DNA of 38,336 bases, from positions 1-38,336 of the forward strand of contig CABYND010000017.1 of NCBI GenBank assembly GCA_902520195.1. The letters are read 5' to 3'. The translations under genes were made by a program, and so were the position numbers. Source of the stretch: Halieaceae bacterium (lineage in GTDB: Bacteria; Pseudomonadota; Gammaproteobacteria; Pseudomonadales; Halieaceae). The notes below the pieces were generated by a model, which was not told the DNA's origin, did not search any database, and saw nothing but the letters and a program-made list of their open reading frames with translations. The number at the start of each line of letters is the position of its first letter. The stretch's first letter is position 1. Shown here piece after piece: positions 34,798-38,336 of this stretch.

Positions 34798-34831
34798 GTC
34801 CTGTTTCTTACAACTTACATGGAGTAAGGCG

Positions 34832-36223
34832 ATGATATTTCGCGCTCTTGTGTGCGTGCTCGCACTGTCTCTCACCGCCCAGAAAAGCGCTGCAGAGCTG
34901 CCCGATTTCACCGAAATTGTGGACGCAGCGGCGCCGGCCGTGGTGAAGATATTGGTCGAGTACGAAGCGGAGAACTCGCGATATCAGGAACAGTTGGAAG
35001 AACTGCCGGAGTCGCTTCGGCGCTTCTTCGATTTTCGCGGCAGGCCGCCTGTTCCACGAGATCGCGCTGGCATGGGCTCCGGCTTCATTCTGACGAGTGA
35101 CGGCTACATCGTCACGAATAATCATGTTGTCGAGAGCGCTCGCCGAGTAGTCGTCAGGCTGCCTGACCGACAAGAGTTTGATGCCGAGGTGGTGGGAACA
35201 GATCCTCGCTCTGATTTGGCGGTGCTAAAGATCGATGCGAAACGACTTCCCAAACTCGAATTGGCCAGTGGGGACAACATCAGAGTGGGGCAGTGGGTGC
35301 TGGCGATTGGTTCGCCCTTCAGTCTCGACTTTTCTGTGACCGCCGGGATTGTCAGCGCGCTGGGTCGGAGTCTGCCGACCGAGACGGGTGACAACTATGT
35401 GCCCTTCATTCAGACCGATGTCGCCATTAATCCCGGCAATTCGGGAGGTCCGCTTTTCAACTTGGCCGGTAAGGTGATCGGCGTCAACTCGCAGATCTTC
35501 ACACGTTCAGGGGGCTCCATCGGCCTGTCTTTTGCGATCCCGGTTTCCGTCGTCCGCAATGTGGTGTCTCAGATCAAGGAAAACGGTGTGGTCGAGCGGG
35601 GCTGGCTGGGTGTCAGTATTCAGGATGTCGATCGTAATCTGGCTGAATCCTTTGGATTGGATCGACCTCGGGGGGCTTTGATCGCACAGGTGGGTCGAGA
35701 CTCTCCGGCGGAGCGCGCTGGACTGCAGTCTGGCGATATCATTGCCACCTTCGATGGTGAGTCCATCGAAACCTCGGCGGATTTGCCCCACGTTGTGGGC
35801 CTGATAGCGCCGGGCAGTCGGGTTCAGGCTTTGATCGTGCGCGATGGCGAAGAGCAGAGCGTGTCAGTCGAGGTGGGTGCGTTAGCGGCTGATCAGGTCG
35901 CCCGGGTTGACGCTGGCGTATCTGCTGATGGCAGCCTGGAGCTACTGGGCATGCGCGTCGCCGAGGCAGAGGCGGGCGCGCTGGCCGATCTCAGTCTGTC
36001 GGGCGGTGTCTTGATTGACGCGGTTGAGCCGGACTCTCCTGCCAATGAAGCCGGTGTCCGAGCCGGTGACATTCTAACCCGCCTGGGAAGTCGCCCAATC
36101 AGTCGCGTTTCGGATGTGACTGCGGCTGCGAATGATTTAACTCCCGGCAGTTCTGTTCCAGCCCGCTTGATTCGCGGTGGCAGCCCCTTGTTTATCGGCA
36201 TTCGCGTCCCGGACGGCGACTAA
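34832..36223 (+). CDS. mucD: Periplasmic Do-family serine protease (MucD/DegP)
   Basis: A 463-residue HtrA/Do-type protease-chaperone that degrades misfolded envelope proteins. It has a signal peptide of about 21 residues, a trypsin-like domain with His98 (TNNHVV), Asp128 (RSDLAVLK) and Ser204 (NPGNSGGP), and two PDZ domains at about 245-340 and 370-455. The ATG is preceded by GTAAGGCG. In Pseudomonas the same gene, mucD, is the fourth after algU and limits sigma activation; the position here after rseC supports that role. Confidence 0.94.
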   Translation: MIFRALVCVLALSLTAQKSAAELPDFTEIVDAAAPAVVKILVEYEAENSRYQEQLEELPESLRRFFDFRGRPPVPRDRAGMGSGFILTSDGYIVTNNHVVESARRVVVRLPDRQEFDAEVVGTDPRSDLAVLKIDAKRLPKLELASGDNIRVGQWVLAIGSPFSLDFSVTAGIVSALGRSLPTETGDNYVPFIQTDVAINPGNSGGPLFNLAGKVIGVNSQIFTRSGGSIGLSFAIPVSVVRNVVSQIKENGVVERGWLGVSIQDVDRNLAESFGLDRPRGALIAQVGRDSPAERAGLQSGDIIATFDGESIETSADLPHVVGLIAPGSRVQALIVRDGEEQSVSVEVGALAADQVARVDAGVSADGSLELLGMRVAEAEAGALADLSLSGGVLIDAVEPDSPANEAGVRAGDILTRLGSRPISRVSDVTAAANDLTPGSSVPARLIRGGSPLFIGIRVPDGD

Positions 36224-36240
36224 AGATCCCGTTGCCAGCG

Positions 36241-36249
36241 TGCTAAAAT
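36241..36249 (+). promoter_or_regulatory. Extended -10 promoter candidate for lepA
   Basis: TGCTAAAAT fits the extended -10 form TGnTATAAT with one mismatch. It lies 60 bp before the lepA start, just after the mucD stop, and would allow lepA-lepB transcription independent of the sigma-E operon. No good -35 box is present. Confidence 0.4.
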
Positions 36250-36274
36250 AGCGCACTCCCAACTCTGCAACGCT

Positions 36275-36301
36275 CGCCCGTTCGGTGGGCGTTATTTTAT
36301 T
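36275..36301 (+). terminator. Weak terminator-like hairpin between mucD and lepA
   Basis: CGCCC (36275-36279), a 7-base loop, GGGCG (36287-36291), then a T-rich tract (TTATTTTATT). The stem is short and the tract is interrupted, so it may only partly end the sigma-E operon. Confidence 0.35.
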
Positions 36302-36309
36302 GAGGCACT

Positions 36310-38115
36310 GTGTCGGTGGCTGAACTCAGTCATATTCGAAACTTTTCGATCATTGCGCATATTGATCACGGCAAGTCGACTCTAGCGGATCGCTTTATCC
36401 AGCATTGTGGCGGTCTGTCTGAGAGAGAAATGGCAGATCAGGTGCTCGATTCGATGGATCTTGAGCGAGAGCGCGGTATTACCATCAAAGCGCAGAGCGT
36501 GACGCTCAAATATCAGGCGCAAGATGGCGAGACGTACCAGCTGAACTTTATTGATACCCCCGGCCACGTCGACTTTTCCTATGAAGTCTCCCGTTCTCTC
36601 GCCGCCTGTGAGGGTGCGCTGTTGGTAGTGGATGCGGGTCAGGGGGTGGAAGCGCAATCGGTCGCCAATTGCTACACGGCAATCGAGCAAGGCCTCGAGG
36701 TATTGCCGGTACTGAACAAGATGGATTTGCCGCAGGCCGACCCCGAGCGGGTGCAGCAAGAAATCGAGGAGATTATCGGTATTGATGCCACAGAGGCAGT
36801 ACCCGCCAGCGCCAAGACCGGCATGGGTATCGAGGGCGTGCTGGAGTATCTCATTAAGAAAGTGCCGGCCCCTGACGGAGATCGAGAGGCGCCACTGCAG
36901 GCACTGATCATCGACTCCTGGTTCGATAATTATCTGGGCGTTGTCTCTCTGGTGAGGGTCAAGCAAGGCCAGCTCAGCAAGCGGGACAAATTTATGGTGC
37001 GCTCGACAGGCAAGCAGCATCAGGCGGACATGATCGGTGTGTTCACGCCACGAAGAACGGAAACCAAATGCCTGATGGCCGGTGAGGTGGGTTTCGTGGT
37101 CGCGGGCATCAAGGACATCAAAGGGGCGCCAGTGGGCGATACGTTAATTTCCGCCTCGCAGCATGATACGCCCGCGTTACCCGGCTTCCAGAGCGTGAAG
37201 CCCCAAGTGTATGCCGGCATCTTTACCGTGAACGCTGATGATTACGAAGATTTTCGCGATGCCCTGGGCAAGCTGACACTGAACGACGCGTCGCTGTTTT
37301 ACGAGCCGGAGACCTCCGATGCGCTGGGCTTTGGGTTCCGATGTGGTTTTCTCGGCATGCTGCATATGGAGATCATTCAGGAGCGGCTGGAGAGAGAGTA
37401 CAACCTCGATCTCATCACGACGGCACCGACTGTTATCTATGAGATCGTGAAAAAGAGTCAGGAGACCATTTACGTCGACAATCCCTCCAAATTGCCGGAT
37501 GTGGCGGATATTGAGATTATGCGGGAGCCCATCGCCCGCTGCACAATCTTGACGCCTCAGGTGTATCTAGGGGCGGCCATCACCCTCTGTGTGGAAAAGC
37601 GAGGCGTGCAGGTAGACCTGCAGTTCCTGGGCCAGCAGGTGCAGGTGATTTATGACATCCCCATGGCGGAGGTGGTGCTCGATTTCTTTGATCGTTTGAA
37701 GTCGGTCAGTCGCGGCTACGCGTCCCTCGATTATGGGTTTGAGCGATTTGAAGCGGCGCCGCTGTCCCGCTTGGACGTGTTGATCAATGGTGACCGCGTC
37801 GATGCCTTGGCCATCATTGTGCATCGCGACTATGTACAGTCGCGCGGGCGAGTATTGACGGAAAAAATGAAAGAGCTCATTCCACGGCAAATGTTTGATG
37901 TGGCAATTCAGGCGGCTGTTGGCGGCAAGATTGTGGCGAGACAAACGGTCAAGGCACTGCGGAAAAACGTGACAGCCAAATGTTACGGCGGTGACGTGAC
38001 GCGGAAGAAGAAGCTCTTGGAAAAACAAAAAGCCGGCAAGAAACGCATGAAGCAGGTTGGTAACGTCGAAATACCCCAGTCGGCATTTTTGGCGGTATTG
38101 CAGGTTGATGGCTGA
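36310..38115 (+). CDS. lepA: Elongation factor 4 (LepA) GTPase
   Basis: A 601-residue translational GTPase of the LepA/EF4 family, which acts on the ribosome and affects initiation and back-translocation. The P-loop AHIDHGKST is at about 16-24, RGITIKAQ is switch I, DTPGHVDF is G3 and NKMD is G4. The unique C-terminal domain is intact ([37 protein letters not shown]). The start is GTG at 36310, with GAGG five bases upstream. It is followed by lepB, the conserved lepA-lepB order. Confidence 0.97.
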   Translation: MSVAELSHIRNFSIIAHIDHGKSTLADRFIQHCGGLSEREMADQVLDSMDLERERGITIKAQSVTLKYQAQDGETYQLNFIDTPGHVDFSYEVSRSLAACEGALLVVDAGQGVEAQSVANCYTAIEQGLEVLPVLNKMDLPQADPERVQQEIEEIIGIDATEAVPASAKTGMGIEGVLEYLIKKVPAPDGDREAPLQALIIDSWFDNYLGVVSLVRVKQGQLSKRDKFMVRSTGKQHQADMIGVFTPRRTETKCLMAGEVGFVVAGIKDIKGAPVGDTLISASQHDTPALPGFQSVKPQVYAGIFTVNADDYEDFRDALGKLTLNDASLFYEPETSDALGFGFRCGFLGMLHMEIIQERLEREYNLDLITTAPTVIYEIVKKSQETIYVDNPSKLPDVADIEIMREPIARCTILTPQVYLGAAITLCVEKRGVQVDLQFLGQQVQVIYDIPMAEVVLDFFDRLKSVSRGYASLDYGFERFEAAPLSRLDVLINGDRVDALAIIVHRDYVQSRGRVLTEKMKELIPRQMFDVAIQAAVGGKIVARQTVKALRKNVTAKCYGGDVTRKKKLLEKQKAGKKRMKQVGNVEIPQSAFLAVLQVDG

Positions 38116-38227
38116 AGGCGCGAAGCGATAGGCGGTGTATCATGGGGTGAAAGACGGGTTGCAAGGAATGGGCGCTGTGGATCACTCGGAGTGGAAATGC
38201 TCCGGCGCATAGAGATTAGTTCCGGTT

Positions 38228-38336
38228 ATGAATATTGATTTTCCGCTGATTCTGGTGATCGTCGTACTGGCCAGTGGCGCCATCTGGCTACTCGACTGCC
38301 TGCTGCTCGCCCCGGGCAGGGCGACCCGCCGGCTTC
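38228..38336 (+). CDS. lepB: Signal peptidase I, N-terminal fragment; 3' end outside window
   Basis: The first 36 codons of a gene starting at ATG 38228. It encodes MNIDFPLILVIVVLASGAIW followed by LLDCLLLAPGRATRRL, an N-terminal membrane segment followed by a basic cytoplasmic loop. This fits the beginning of LepB, the leader peptidase, and the position directly after lepA supports it. The catalytic Ser/Lys lie beyond the window, so the call rests on the N-terminal pattern and context. The 112-bp spacer before it holds no recognised feature. Confidence 0.8.
   Translation, partial: MNIDFPLILVIVVLASGAIWLLDCLLLAPGRATRRL

Noticed and set aside
1-38336. Mobile element, prophage, CRISPR or defence island
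   Set aside because: No integrase, transposase, repeat array, phage gene or restriction/defence gene was seen; gene order outside the first 9 kb is that of conserved chromosome.

Overview
The window looks like chromosomal DNA of a marine gammaproteobacterium. The gene content (rpoE-rseABC-mucD-lepA-lepB with divergent nadB, lptFG divergent from pepA-holC-valS, sdhE divergent from ygfZ, a rapA gene) is typical of that class. The moderately GC-rich sequence, the acyl-CoA gene block and a secreted DUF3604 protein resemble the OM60/NOR5 (Halieaceae) group. That placement is inference from content and has not been tested by phylogeny. There are no tRNAs, rRNAs, insertion sequences, integrases or CRISPR arrays that I can see, and no gene-free stretch exceeds 300 bases.

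Layout. Positions 1-8854 are an accessory acyl-CoA block: the 3' end of one acyl-CoA synthetase, a patatin phospholipase, an ACAD10/11-like APH phosphotransferase on the minus strand, a complete second acyl-CoA synthetase, an acyl-CoA dehydrogenase, an alpha-methylacyl-CoA racemase-like protein and a crotonase-fold protein without the usual catalytic glutamates. A secreted DUF3604 protein follows at 8961-10880. A minus-strand tatD-rapA pair and a LysR regulator occupy 10906-15559. An orphan intrinsic terminator (15713-15739) precedes an unknown secreted TPR-like protein (15758-16990). From 16991 to 22701 the minus strand carries pepA, holC, valS, cspA and a methyltransferase. From 22808 come lptF-lptG, an RDD protein, bolA-trhO, a trypsin-like secreted protease, rarD-ung, ygfZ, sdhE and nadB. 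The window ends in the envelope-stress operon rpoE-rseA-rseB-rseC-mucD, followed by lepA and the first codons of lepB.

How the genes may work together. The block at 1-8854 can be read as an acid-activation and beta-oxidation-like route for an unusual (branched or hydroxylated) acid. A ligase makes the CoA ester, an APH kinase and a dehydrogenase may handle a 4-hydroxyacyl-CoA, a racemase fixes the alpha-methyl configuration, and an isomerase-like crotonase moves a double bond. The substrate is unknown. The 3' block is a classical sigma-E regulon core; upstream of rpoE is an exact match to the AlgU/RpoE promoter consensus, implying autoregulation.

The genome is compact. Several convergent neighbours abut or overlap at their stop codons, operon neighbours often share ATGA, GTGA, TGATG or TAATG junctions, and TTG/GTG starts are common.

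Most of the window is ordinary conserved chromosome. The items most worth a second look are the kinase/dehydrogenase/crotonase gene set, the 27-bp inverted repeat at 3605-3631, the orphan terminator with a possible small RNA or attenuator at about 15590-15740, and the leaderless-looking secreted protein behind it.
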